From: Acidobacteriaceae bacterium
GTDB taxonomy: Bacteria; Acidobacteriota; Terriglobia; Terriglobales; Acidobacteriaceae
Direction: 5' to 3'
NCBI GenBank assembly: GCA_031296355.1
Contig: JARLFX010000078.1
Span: 1-36,676, forward strand
DNA: 36,676 nucleotides
Position numbers and translations under genes: made by a program. The notes under the pieces were generated by a model. The model made no database searches. It was not told the origin of the DNA and saw only the letters and a program-made list of their open reading frames with translations. The stretch's first letter is position 1; each line of letters begins with the position of its first letter. This document shows positions 26,263 to 33,712 of this stretch, piece by piece.

Positions 26263-26353
26263 CCTCTAAGGCTCACATCTCTTCAAAAGCAAGCATCAGC
26301 CCAGGAACGATGGAACCTAAGAGCTAAGGCCTTTGCGACGAGGAAGCGTGCGC

Positions 26354-26420
26354 GTCGCGCGTCGCCGCTGCGCGACGATGTCCCACACATCGCAAACAAC
26401 GCGATGTATGGGGCACCCGG
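26354..26420 (+). repeat. Type B double-hairpin element
   Basis: First hairpin arms GTCGCGC/GCGCGAC; second hairpin CCCACACATCGC / GCGATGTATGGG with loop AAACAAC, tail GGCACCCGGACTGGTGG. It lies in the spacer between the converging GT39 and LolA-like genes. Confidence 0.85.
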
Positions 26421-26438
26421 ACTGGTGGCAGGAAGAGA

Positions 26439-27263
26439 CTAGCGGCGGACTTTGGTGACGTTGGATGGGGCTTTGATGGTGAATGCGCCGGAGTCGATGG
26501 AGCTGTTCACGCGGATGGCGAAGTAGTAGGCCGTGCGTGAGTCGCCGGTGGGCTCGGTGAAGACCTGCTTGAGCGAGACGCCATGCGTTGGGTCGACCCA
26601 GATAGAGATCCTGCTGAACATGTTGCGCACGCTGGCGGTTTTGGAGACGAGCTCAAGGTGCGCGGTCTGGATGCTCTGCGCGCCGTCTTTCAGGGTCTCG
26701 TAGCCGGCGAAGGTGATGTCCCAGTTTGCCTGCAGGTCTTTGCCGCTGCCGCCGAAGCCGAGGGTCAGGAAGCTCTCATACTGGTCTTTGTTGGAGCCGG
26801 GGGAGAAGTAGGTGATCTGGTTGATCTTCGGCTGGAAGAGCTGCAACTGCTGGCCATCGTATACCAGGGTCTTGGGGTCGTTCCTGCCGTTGAGCTGGCG
26901 GATCTGCGCGGCCATCTGCGTGGACTTGCCGTTGCGGCGGAAGTAGACGGTGCCGCTCTGCACATCCGTCGATTGCACCACCATGGTGTACTGCTCCCAG
27001 CGGAAATCGGCCTGCGCTGATTTGAACTGGGCGCTGGCGGCGTCCATCTGGCGGAGAACCTTTTCAAGCTCCGGCGAGGCGGCGCGGGCGGGGAGCGCAG
27101 CGAGGACGAGCGCGATCAGCGTGAGGGCGAGGGCGAGCGGACGGCAAAAGCGGTTCGAGCTGCGCTCGAATATCCCACTCATCGCAAAAGCGCGATGAAT
27201 GGGGCACCCGCCTTCGGCTTGTGATTCGGCATGCATGGGCATCATGGGCATTCTTTTCATCAT
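26439..27263 (-). CDS. LolA-like outer-membrane lipoprotein carrier
   Basis: A 274-residue secreted protein with the LolA fold: LRQMDAASAQFKSAQADFRW, VQSGTVYFRRNGKSTQMA, LVYDGQQLQLFQPKINQITYF, LTLGFGGSGKDL, AHLELVSKTASVRNMFSRIS and ISIWVDPTHGVSLKQVF. It probably carries lipoproteins or other lipidic cargo across the periplasm. The N-terminus is unusual: MMKRMPMMPMHAESQAEG is followed by GCPIHRAFAMSGIFERSS, encoded by a type B hairpin, and only then by the hydrophobic signal core PLALALTLIALVLAALPARA. An internal ATG at MSGIF (within the hairpin) would give an ordinary signal peptide and may be the real start. It follows a small membrane-protein gene by 49 bp. Confidence 0.85.
   Translation of the reverse strand: MMKRMPMMPMHAESQAEGGCPIHRAFAMSGIFERSSNRFCRPLALALTLIALVLAALPARAASPELEKVLRQMDAASAQFKSAQADFRWEQYTMVVQSTDVQSGTVYFRRNGKSTQMAAQIRQLNGRNDPKTLVYDGQQLQLFQPKINQITYFSPGSNKDQYESFLTLGFGGSGKDLQANWDITFAGYETLKDGAQSIQTAHLELVSKTASVRNMFSRISIWVDPTHGVSLKQVFTEPTGDSRTAYYFAIRVNSSIDSGAFTIKAPSNVTKVRR
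27154..27211 (+). repeat. Type B double-hairpin element inside the LolA-like gene
   Basis: First hairpin TTCGAGC-TGC-GCTCGAA (arms unlike the other B copies but still paired); second hairpin CCCACTCATCGC / GCGATGAATGGG, tail GGCACCCG. It is read in-frame on the minus strand within the signal-peptide region. Confidence 0.85.
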
Positions 27264-27312
27264 TAGGTTGAATGAGATCCGGGGGGAAAGGTTGCGCGAA
27301 TGTTAAGAGATT

Positions 27313-27678
27313 TCAGCGGGTAACCCACACCTTGTAGGCGACGATGTGGCGGTTGGCGTCGAGGATGGGTTCGGTACGCTCAATCTCTACGGTGCCGGCG
27401 ATGGGCTCAATCACGCGCAGGAGAGCGTCGCGCTGCTCATCGGCGGAGTGCGCGTTGGCCAGGTCGGCGGCGCGGACCTCAAAGGTGAGCTCGTCTTCAC
27501 CGGCTGCATTAACCAGCACCTGGCTGGCCTGCAAGGGAATGGTGACGGCTGGGGTGTCTTTGTAGTTCCACAGGTGCGGCGTGATGAAGATGAAGGCGAG
27601 GATGAACGTGACCATCACATCGTAGTGAAAGTCGCCGCGCTCGTAGGTCCAGTAGAAGTAGCGCCGGAGGATGTTCAT
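27313..27678 (-). CDS. Small single-pass membrane protein, unknown function
   Basis: A 121-residue protein starting MNILRRYFYWTYERGDFHYD. One membrane helix lies at about 20-36 (DVMVTFILAFIFITPHLW), followed by an extracytoplasmic domain of about 80 residues with mixed alpha/beta character (VTIPLQASQVLVNA, LTFEVRAADLANAHS, LLRVIEPIAGTVEIERTEPI, AYKVWVTR). The family is not recognised, though composition and codon use fit a real gene. It lies 49 bp upstream of the LolA-like gene on the same strand, so it may share an operon and an envelope role. Confidence 0.75.
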   Translation of the reverse strand: MNILRRYFYWTYERGDFHYDVMVTFILAFIFITPHLWNYKDTPAVTIPLQASQVLVNAAGEDELTFEVRAADLANAHSADEQRDALLRVIEPIAGTVEIERTEPILDANRHIVAYKVWVTR

Positions 27679-27691
27679 AGGTTAAGAATAC

Positions 27692-27724
27692 AGGGGTTAG
27701 GGGTTAGGGACTAGGGGTTAGGGC
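27692..27724 (+). repeat. Heptad tandem repeat AGGGGTT-like
   Basis: About four and a half degenerate 7-bp units (AGGGGTT, AGGGGTT, AGGGACT, AGGGGTT, AGGGCT) lie between two minus-strand genes. A related inverted stretch with ATCCCTATCCCCTATTCCCT lies at about 27830-27850. Confidence 0.75.
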
Positions 27725-27759
27725 TGCAGGTCTGGAGATTGGCGCAAGGATGAGCGAAA

Positions 27760-27790
27760 AGCAGATTCTTCGCTGCGCTCAGAATGACAA
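27760..27790 (+). repeat. TCGCTGCGCTCAGAATGACA repeat
   Basis: A copy of the common short repeat, preceded by AGCAGATTCT and followed by AATCTG. It has the same orientation as the copies at 541, 701 and 1567. Confidence 0.8.
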
Positions 27791-27847
27791 ATCTGCGGTG
27801 TTTCCCTGTTTCGTTAGCTGCTGTCTCTAATCCCTATCCCCTATTCC

Positions 27848-29230
27848 CTACTTCGTTCCCTGCTTCGTAATGACGGTGGCGCCGTTCATGTAAGGAACCA
27901 GCGCGTCTGGGACGCGGATGGTGCCGTCGGCCTGTTGATAGTTTTCGAGAATGGCGAGATAGGTGCGGCCCACGGCAAGACCGCTGCCATTGAGGGTGTG
28001 CAGCAGTTCGCTCTTCTTGGCTCCGGTCGGGCGGTAACGGATGTTGGCGCGGCGGGCCTGGAAGCTCTCAAAGTTGGAGCAGGAGGAGATCTCGCGGTAG
28101 AGGCCCTGCCCGGGGAGCCAGACTTCAAGGTCGTAGGTCTTGGCCGAGGAGAAGCCCATATCTGCAGTGCAGAGCAGCATGCGGCGGTAGGGCAAGCCGA
28201 GGGTTTCGAGGACGGCTTCGGCGTTGGCGGTGAGCTTCTCGTGCTCGGCGTAGGAGTCTTCAGGGCGCGTGAACTTGACCAGCTCGACCTTCTGGAACTG
28301 GTGCTGACGGATCATGCCACGCACATCCTTGCCGTAGCTGCCCGCCTCTGACCGGTAGCAGGGCGTGTAGGCGCAGTAGGAGATGGGCAACTGCGACTCG
28401 TCGAGCGTCTCGTCGCGGAAGAGATTGGTGACGGGGACTTCAGCCGTGGGGATGAGCCAGTGGTCGAACCCATTCAAAAACTTCTTATCAATGACATATT
28501 CATGCAGCTCTGGGTTTGGTTCATGTTCATTTGCCGGGTTTTCCGAGAAAAGCGTCTTGTCGACGCAATAAAAGAGATCCTTCTCAAATTTGGGTAATTG
28601 GCCTGTGCCAAATAATGATGCCGAATTTACGATGTTCGGCGGCAGCACTTCGGTGTAGCCGTGCTGCGCGGTGTGCAGGTCGAGCATGTAGTTGGCGAGG
28701 GCGCGCTCGAGACGGGCTCCCTGGCCGTAATGGACGACGAAACGCGCACCGGATATCTTGGCGGCGCGGTTGAAGTCGAGGATGCCGAGGGCTTCGCCGA
28801 GCTCCCAGTGGGGCTTGGGGGCGAAATCGAAGGTGGGCGGAGTTCCCCACTTCTTGACTTCGGCATTGTCGTGCTCGGACTTGCCCACGGGCACGCTCTC
28901 GTGCGGCAGGTTGGGGATGCTCTGCAGGATGGTGCGGTGGGCGGCTTCGGCAGCGGCTAGAGCAGCGGCGGCGGCTTCAATCTTCGCTTTGAGCGCGCTG
29001 GATTCGGCCATAAGCGCGGTGGCGTCTGCGCCGGTGCGCTTGGCCTGGCCAACCTGCTCGGAGATCTTCTTCTGGGCGGCGCGGAGCGACTCGCTCTCGG
29101 TGACGGCAGCGCGGCGGGCTTCGTCAAGCTGCTGGAAATCGCCCAGGATGGTAGTGGGATCGGCGCCGCGGCTGCGGAGTTTTTCTTCCACCAGCGGGAG
29201 GTTGGCACGTACAAAGGCAAGGTCGAGCAT
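27848..29230 (-). CDS. serS: Seryl-tRNA synthetase
   Basis: A 460-residue class II aminoacyl-tRNA synthetase charging tRNA-Ser. The N-terminal coiled-coil arm (about 1-110) begins [18 protein letters not shown]. The catalytic core has [68 protein letters not shown] (motif 2), [23 protein letters not shown] and [16 protein letters not shown] (motif 3). Between KDLFY and LIPTAEVP there are about 33 more residues than usual ([20 protein letters not shown] and onward), in a stretch of lower GC than the rest of the gene. The length is otherwise typical. It is a single gene. Confidence 0.97.
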   Translation of the reverse strand: MLDLAFVRANLPLVEEKLRSRGADPTTILGDFQQLDEARRAAVTESESLRAAQKKISEQVGQAKRTGADATALMAESSALKAKIEAAAAALAAAEAAHRTILQSIPNLPHESVPVGKSEHDNAEVKKWGTPPTFDFAPKPHWELGEALGILDFNRAAKISGARFVVHYGQGARLERALANYMLDLHTAQHGYTEVLPPNIVNSASLFGTGQLPKFEKDLFYCVDKTLFSENPANEHEPNPELHEYVIDKKFLNGFDHWLIPTAEVPVTNLFRDETLDESQLPISYCAYTPCYRSEAGSYGKDVRGMIRQHQFQKVELVKFTRPEDSYAEHEKLTANAEAVLETLGLPYRRMLLCTADMGFSSAKTYDLEVWLPGQGLYREISSCSNFESFQARRANIRYRPTGAKKSELLHTLNGSGLAVGRTYLAILENYQQADGTIRVPDALVPYMNGATVITKQGTK

Positions 29231-29376
29231 GTAGCTATTCTAACGGCTGCCGCACGCCCAGCGAAAGGCGCGGGAATGGTAGCATCGAAGCATAGGCAAA
29301 TGCCGTGTGCGGAGCGTTATTGCAGATGGGGGTCGTCCCCACAGAACGCTCCGGCAGTCCGGTTCTGAGGATATTC

Positions 29377-29958
29377 ATGAAATTGCGGTTCTTCGCTCTT
29401 CTGTTCGCGTTCGTTCTGCTCAGCATCACCGCGCAGGCCCAGACTGGTCTTTACCTGAATCCCGTCGCGATCCGCGTGAGTAACTCCGTGGCCGATACCG
29501 GGCCGTATGCCTTTCTGGGAAGCGGCAATACATCGCAGATGTTCTATGGCGTGAGCCTGGGCGGCTACTACGACTTCAAACACACATCCAGCATCGGTCT
29601 GGGCGTGGATATGCGCGACGCCATCACGCATGGCAATAGCGCCATGCTGAACAGCTTCCTGGTCGGCGTCAGGCTGAACGCCAAGCCGCTGGCAAAGCCG
29701 TTCAACTTTTACATTGAGCCGGTGGTGGGCATGGGCACGACGCGCTCACCGCATTCGCCGCGGCGCCTCAGCAAAGAGCAGTTCGGCGTCTTTGGCGGCG
29801 TGGATTACCCGATCCAGAAACACATCGACTGGCGCATCGCCGAGGTGGGCTACAGCTCGCTCTCGACCATCAACAGTTCGAACTTCGGCTATCCGCTGAC
29901 GATCTCATCATCCAAGCTGCTGAGCATCACCACGGGACTGGTCTTCCGCATCCACTAA
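29377..29958 (+). CDS. Outer-membrane beta-barrel protein
   Basis: A 193-residue protein. The ATG at 29377 has GAGG 7 nt upstream and starts the signal peptide MKLRFFALLFAFVLLSITAQA-Q; longer upstream starts lack one. The mature chain alternates short turns and amphipathic strands (MFYGVSLGGYYDF, SSIGLGVDMRDAI, NSFLVGVRLNAKP, FNFYIEPVVGMGTT, EQFGVFGGVDYPI, RIAEVGYSSL, SSKLLSITTGLVFRIH), fitting an eight-stranded OmpX/OmpW-like barrel. It is of similar size and ending to the barrel at 20438 but not obviously homologous. Function unknown. It is followed 68 bp later by pyrD, so co-transcription is possible but functionally unexplained. Confidence 0.78.
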   Translation: MKLRFFALLFAFVLLSITAQAQTGLYLNPVAIRVSNSVADTGPYAFLGSGNTSQMFYGVSLGGYYDFKHTSSIGLGVDMRDAITHGNSAMLNSFLVGVRLNAKPLAKPFNFYIEPVVGMGTTRSPHSPRRLSKEQFGVFGGVDYPIQKHIDWRIAEVGYSSLSTINSSNFGYPLTISSSKLLSITTGLVFRIH

Positions 29959-30026
29959 GACCAGCGTTCATCCCAGAATGGCACCGGCGCAAGCTGGCAG
30001 AATCGCGTCCGCGATACCATACAGAC

Positions 30027-30974
30027 ATGGTTCAGGAAAAGATTGGGCACGGCCCGGAGATGCGCGTGAGCGTTGCAGGGGTGGAGTTCACCAACCCAGT
30101 GATCGCCGCCAGCGGCACGTTTGGCTATGGCACGGAGTTTGAAGAGATCGTGGATATGGCACGGCTGGGCGGCTTTGTAACCAAGGGGCTGTCGAGCGCG
30201 CCGATGCCGGGAAACCCTGCGCCGCGCATCATTGAGACATCGGCCGGCATGATGAATGCCATCGGCCTGCAGAATATGGGCGTGCAGGCGTTCATCGCCA
30301 AGCGGCTGCCGGTGCTGCAGCGGATTACGCGGACGACGCAGGCCAAGGTGATTGTGAACGTGTTCGGCTACACGGTAGAAGATTACCTGGCCGTGGTGCG
30401 CGTGCTGAATGCGGTGGACGGCGTGGCGATGTACGAGATCAATGCATCGTGCCCGAATACAAGCCACGGCGGCGCGGTGTTTGGCACAGACAGCGATCTG
30501 CTGCGCGGGCTGGTGAGCGCGGTGAAGAACGAAGCCAAGCGTCCGGTGATGGTGAAGCTCTCGCCCAACGTGACCAATATTGCACACATGGCCTGGGTGG
30601 CGCAGGACGCGGGCGCGGATGCGATCTCGATGGTGAATACCTTTCTGGCGCTGGCGATTGACGTGGAGACGCGGAAGCCGCGCATTGCCAATGGCACGGG
30701 CGGGTTGAGCGGGCCGGCGATCAAGCCGATCGCGGTGCGCATGGTGCATGAGGCTTCCAAGGCAGTGAATATCCCTATCGTGGGCATGGGCGGGATTCTG
30801 ACGGCGGAAGATGTAGTGGAGTTTCTGCTGGCCGGGGCAACCGCCGTGCAGATCGGCACGGCAAGCTATGCCGATCCGCGGGCGACGGAGAAGATTGCGA
30901 ATGACCTGAAACGGTGGTGCTCTTCGCACCACGTAGGGCGCGTGAGCGAACTGACCGGGCAGATGATCTGGTAG
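30027..30974 (+). CDS. pyrD: Dihydroorotate dehydrogenase, class 1B type
   Basis: A 315-residue flavoenzyme that oxidises dihydroorotate to orotate in pyrimidine synthesis. Family motifs: NPVIAASGTFGYGTEF, GGFVTKGLS, NAIGLQNMGV, YEINASCPNTSHGG (catalytic Cys at about 142, marking class 1, whereas class 2 uses Ser), MVKLSPNVTNI, GGLSGPAIKPIAVRMV and GMGGILTAEDVVEFLLAGA. Length and sequence match the PyrDB catalytic subunit, which normally pairs with the iron-sulphur protein PyrK. No pyrK is adjacent, so its electron partner must be encoded elsewhere or differ. The ATG at 30027 has only a weak Shine-Dalgarno. Confidence 0.95.
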   Translation: MVQEKIGHGPEMRVSVAGVEFTNPVIAASGTFGYGTEFEEIVDMARLGGFVTKGLSSAPMPGNPAPRIIETSAGMMNAIGLQNMGVQAFIAKRLPVLQRITRTTQAKVIVNVFGYTVEDYLAVVRVLNAVDGVAMYEINASCPNTSHGGAVFGTDSDLLRGLVSAVKNEAKRPVMVKLSPNVTNIAHMAWVAQDAGADAISMVNTFLALAIDVETRKPRIANGTGGLSGPAIKPIAVRMVHEASKAVNIPIVGMGGILTAEDVVEFLLAGATAVQIGTASYADPRATEKIANDLKRWCSSHHVGRVSELTGQMIW

Positions 30975-30991
30975 GTGCTGCGCGCGGAAGA

Positions 30992-31136
30992 GGGTGCTAA
31001 AAAGTCCTACTTTACCCGGAAATAGTCCCTCCGTGGCTAAAGCCACACTGAGAAGATCGGGGTTATGGCGGGACTGAAGTCCCGCCCTTTCAAAACCGAG
31101 GCCATTTTTTTGCGAAGCCACGACTTTTTCAGCATC
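30992..31136. mobile_element. MITE-like element with terminal inverted repeats
   Basis: About 145 bp bounded by GGTGCTAAAAAGTC (30992-31005) and GACTTTTTCAGCATC (31122-31136), which are inverted repeats of about 14 bp with one gap. Inside are two perfect hairpins: GTGGCTAAAGCCAC (31033-31046) and GGCGGGACTGAAGTCCCGCC (31067-31086). There is no coding capacity. The shape suggests a non-autonomous mobile or structured element. Confidence 0.6.
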
Positions 31137-31156
31137 TTCGGAAGCACGGGCAAAAA

Positions 31157-31190
31157 GCAGATTCCGCCGCTTCGCAGCGGAATGACAAAA
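31157..31190 (+). repeat. GCAGATTCCGCCGCTTCGCAGCGGAATGACA repeat
   Basis: A copy of the short repeat whose core has diverged to CCGCTTCGCAGCGG, itself a perfect stem. Same orientation as the other copies. Confidence 0.75.
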
Positions 31191-31223
31191 AATTAACTTA
31201 GAACAGATTTGAATCGGAAATAA

Positions 31224-31250
31224 AAAAGCCTCCGTGAGCGGAGGCTTTTT
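31224..31250. terminator. Rho-independent terminator
   Basis: A 12-bp stem with arms AAAAAGCCTCCG and CGGAGGCTTTTT and loop TGA-G. It lies 19 nt beyond the stop of the minus-strand zinc-finger gene and can also serve the plus strand. Confidence 0.9.
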
Positions 31251-31268
31251 GTTGATGCGATAAAAATT

Positions 31269-31724
31269 TTAGGCGGCGTGCTTCTGGCGCTCGCGATACT
31301 CCTGGTGCTCGTGGAAGATGCCGTTCAGATAACCGGGAGCGGGAGTGGCGATGGCGACCAGAATCCATGCGAGGACGGAGAGCAGAAGTCCGACCACAGC
31401 GGCCATTTCCAGGCTGAATACCAGTGTCATCTGATGGATCTGCAAGGCCAGCGACCAGGCGCGCAGCGTGGCTTCGTGGCGGATGACTGCGATGGCCAGA
31501 ACGAAGGCCATGACGGAGAGCGTGGTCAGGGTGATGAGAAAGACGTCGATGTTGCGGTGCATCTTCTGGCGGGTGCGGCAGTGCGAGCACTCGGCCAGAT
31601 GCAGTTCATAATCTTTGCCCATCTCAGGGCTGAGGCCCGAGATGTCGTACCGCCAACTCGATAAAATATCGCCGACCACTTGATCTGTACAGAGGTCTTC
31701 CGATATGGAACGTTTCGTGAACAT
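31269..31724 (-). CDS. Membrane protein with anti-sigma-type zinc finger
   Basis: A 151-residue protein. The N-terminal soluble part has HLAECSHCR (HxxxCxxC, about residues 42-49), the pattern of zinc-finger anti-sigma (ZAS/zf-HC2) domains. Two or three membrane helices follow (about 60-80, 100-128) and then a short charged tail (HEHQEYRERQKHAA). Without a sigma factor gene next to it, an anti-sigma role is unproven. GYLNGIFHEHQEYR near the end is Tyr/His-rich and its role is unknown. The ATG at 31724 has no clear Shine-Dalgarno. A terminator follows directly. Confidence 0.7.
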   Translation of the reverse strand: MFTKRSISEDLCTDQVVGDILSSWRYDISGLSPEMGKDYELHLAECSHCRTRQKMHRNIDVFLITLTTLSVMAFVLAIAVIRHEATLRAWSLALQIHQMTLVFSLEMAAVVGLLLSVLAWILVAIATPAPGYLNGIFHEHQEYRERQKHAA

Positions 31725-31831
31725 ATGATTAATAGAGTTAGTTTACTACCGATAGGGTGCAGATTCTCCACAAAATAGAAGCCTGAGGAAAACTGGACAC
31801 TTTGCAGGTACCTGCTAAGCAACTGATAACA

Positions 31832-32905
31832 CTAGATATTGATGGATTCAGAGGGAATTCCCTGCTCTGCCAGCAGGAGCTTATTGCCCAGCAGGCTCAT
31901 GTGGCGGGCGAGTGCATTCTCTGCGGCGATGCGCGCCAGCGAGGGAAGATTATTGCTCTCAGACAGGTGCGCGAGGATGACGTAGGCGGCGCCGCCATCG
32001 TATTCATCCTGTAAAAACTGGCTGGCCGCTTCGTTGGAGAGATGGCCCACGCGTGACATGACCCGCTGCTTGACCGACCACGGATAGGGGCCGTCGCGCA
32101 GCATCTCAAGATCGTGGTTGGATTCAAGCATGAGAATGTCGCAGCGGCGGAGCGCCTGCTTGACGTTGCTGGGGATGTAGCCGAGATCGGTGGCGATGCC
32201 AATGCGCATGCCTTCTGCGGCAAAGACGAAACCGCAGGGATCGGCGGCGTCGTGGGGGATGGTGAAGGGTGCAATGTCGATGTCGCCGATGGAGAAGTTA
32301 ACGCCGGCCTGGAAGTGTTCGACGGCGGGTAGATAGGTGGGGGTGGCGGTGATGGATTTCTGAGGCGAAGTGGGCATTCTGCGAACCCGAGTCTCAGAAG
32401 CGAGACCCGGGGCACCCGCATTGTCGCTCGTACCCACATTTTCGCTCACACCCGCGTCCGAGGAGGTTTCGGCTTCCAAAACAATCTCGGCATCCGACTC
32501 GGCAAATATCTGTTCGATGACGTCGCCAGCGCCGGGGCCCATGGCTTCGCGGGCGGCGAGCTCGGCTGCGGCAGCGGCGCGCTCCTGCTGGCGCTGCTCC
32601 ATCCACTGCGAGTAGGTCATGGTGGTGCGCGGGGTGAGCATGCGGGCCCAGGCGCGGTGCGTGGATTCGGTGATGTAGACGGGAATCCTGAGCTTGCGCG
32701 CGAGTACGCCGAGACCGGCCACGTGGTCCTGGTGCTCGTGGGTGATGAGGATGGCGTCGAGCGTGGAAGAGTCTTCGCCGGCGGCGGCCATGCGCTTGAG
32801 CAGTTCGCGGCAGGAGAGGCCGGCATCAAGCAGAATGCGTGTGCGCCCGCTCGAGACAACCGTACAGTTGCCCTTGGAACCGGAGGCGAGCACGGTCATG
32901 CGCAT
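31832..32905 (-). CDS. MBL-fold metallo-hydrolase (YycJ/WalJ-like)
   Basis: 357 residues from the ATG at 32905 (MRMTVLASGSKGNC); a longer frame from GTG 32965 runs through a degenerate hairpin and is not favoured. Metallo-beta-lactamase motifs: LASGSKGNCTVV, LLDAGLSC, LITHEHQDHVAG (HxHxDH metal site), PHDAADPCGFVF, GIATDLGYIP, LMLESNHDLEML and LAHLSESNN. YycJ-type proteins are probable phosphodiesterases or exonucleases tied to DNA or cell-wall homeostasis. Between residues about 88 and 198, where relatives have a short loop before VEHFQAG, this protein has a long Ala/Glu-rich helix (RQQERAAAAAELAAREA) and a segment encoded by a type A hairpin (GAPGLASETRVR). It is a single gene. Confidence 0.9.
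   Translation of the reverse strand: MRMTVLASGSKGNCTVVSSGRTRILLDAGLSCRELLKRMAAAGEDSSTLDAILITHEHQDHVAGLGVLARKLRIPVYITESTHRAWARMLTPRTTMTYSQWMEQRQQERAAAAAELAAREAMGPGAGDVIEQIFAESDAEIVLEAETSSDAGVSENVGTSDNAGAPGLASETRVRRMPTSPQKSITATPTYLPAVEHFQAGVNFSIGDIDIAPFTIPHDAADPCGFVFAAEGMRIGIATDLGYIPSNVKQALRRCDILMLESNHDLEMLRDGPYPWSVKQRVMSRVGHLSNEAASQFLQDEYDGGAAYVILAHLSESNNLPSLARIAAENALARHMSLLGNKLLLAEQGIPSESINI
32387..32410 (+). repeat. Type A hairpin element inside the MBL-fold gene
   Basis: Arms CCGAGTCTC and GAGACCCGG, loop AGAAGC, tail GGCACCCGC. Compared with the common form, one pair has changed from A-T to G-C on both arms. It is read in-frame on the minus strand as GAPGLASETRV, a different frame from the one used in pabB-pabC. 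Confidence 0.88.
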
Positions 32906-32960
32906 GCTTCTAGGATACGCTGGCCGGCTGTGGATGTGTGGATGCGGAAGACACGGCGCA

Positions 32961-32986
32961 CCCACGTCTCATGCGCGAGATGTGGG
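32961..32986. repeat. Degenerate type A-like palindrome
   Basis: Arms CCCACGTCTC and GAGATGTGGG (one G-T pair) around ATGCGC, in the spacer between the MaoC-like and MBL genes. It keeps the GTCTC/GAGA centre but lacks the usual tail. Confidence 0.55.
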
Positions 32987-33003
32987 TGGCCGGAGTACAG
33001 CGT

Positions 33004-33507
33004 TCAGACGCAGACCGGAGCGGTGGCAGTGGCCTGGGGAGCGAGATTGGGCTGAGCCTTGGCGCGCAGGGGGGCGAGGAAGTTGACCACGCTGCGCATC
33101 ACAACCTCGTTGCGCTGGTTGTAGGTGAGGCTGGCGAGTTTGACCACGCCGTAGAGCAGACGGGTGCGCGAGTGGCGAACGCCGACGATCTCACACTCGG
33201 TACGCAGGCTGTCGCCGGGGCGTACAGGGGTGGTCCAGCGAATCTCGTCCACACCAGCGCCGATCATGCCGCCGACGACGTGAAGCGTATCCACCCGCAT
33301 GCGCATGACGATGGCCGCTGTGAGCCAGCCGCTGGCGGCCAGACCGTTGAAGAACGAGTTGGCGCCCGCCTCAACATCGAGATGGAACGGTTGCGGATCG
33401 TACTTCTCTCCGAACTCTTTAATTTCCTGAGCGCTCACCTTGACGCTGTAAGCGGACTGGAACTTCTGGCCGACTGAAAAGTCTTCGTAATAGAACTCCT
33501 GTGGCAT
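33004..33507 (-). CDS. MaoC-like hot-dog dehydratase
   Basis: A 167-residue single hot-dog protein starting MPQEFYYEDFSVGQKF at the ATG 33507, chosen because AGAGGA lies 6 nt upstream; the longer frame to 33738 has no support. MaoC/R-hydratase features: EFGEKYDPQPFHLD (catalytic Asp/His pair of the hydratase motif), FFNGLAASGWLTAAIVMRM, GAGVDEIRWTTPVRPGDSL and YNQRNEVVMRSVVNFL. Such enzymes hydrate 2-enoyl-CoA thioesters to R-3-hydroxyacyl-CoA. The substrate and pathway are unclear as no other fatty-acid gene is adjacent. Confidence 0.9.
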   Translation of the reverse strand: MPQEFYYEDFSVGQKFQSAYSVKVSAQEIKEFGEKYDPQPFHLDVEAGANSFFNGLAASGWLTAAIVMRMRVDTLHVVGGMIGAGVDEIRWTTPVRPGDSLRTECEIVGVRHSRTRLLYGVVKLASLTYNQRNEVVMRSVVNFLAPLRAKAQPNLAPQATATAPVCV

Positions 33508-33712
33508 GGTCTTCCTCTCGGTCATGAAATATATCAGGCGGAAGATAGAATCGGCAGCAGTGGTGAATATTTTTTGCAGAGGATATGTGACGGCGATCAC
33601 ATGCAGAGATAGCATGACTGTTGCAGAGCCGGATGCGATACTCGGTGAATCCGGTCGTACTACGCGCACGGCGAATCGCTTCGCGTGGTGAAACGAAGAG
33701 CAGGGGAGCAAT

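Noticed and set aside
27692..27724. Telomere-like TTAGGGG repeat
   Set aside because: Only a few degenerate heptads within a chromosome-like region between ordinary genes; a telomere or replicon end is not supported.
32906..32965. GTG-initiated 20-residue extension of the MBL-fold gene
   Set aside because: Passes through a degenerate hairpin, has no Shine-Dalgarno, and family members start at the MTVLASGSKGN segment.
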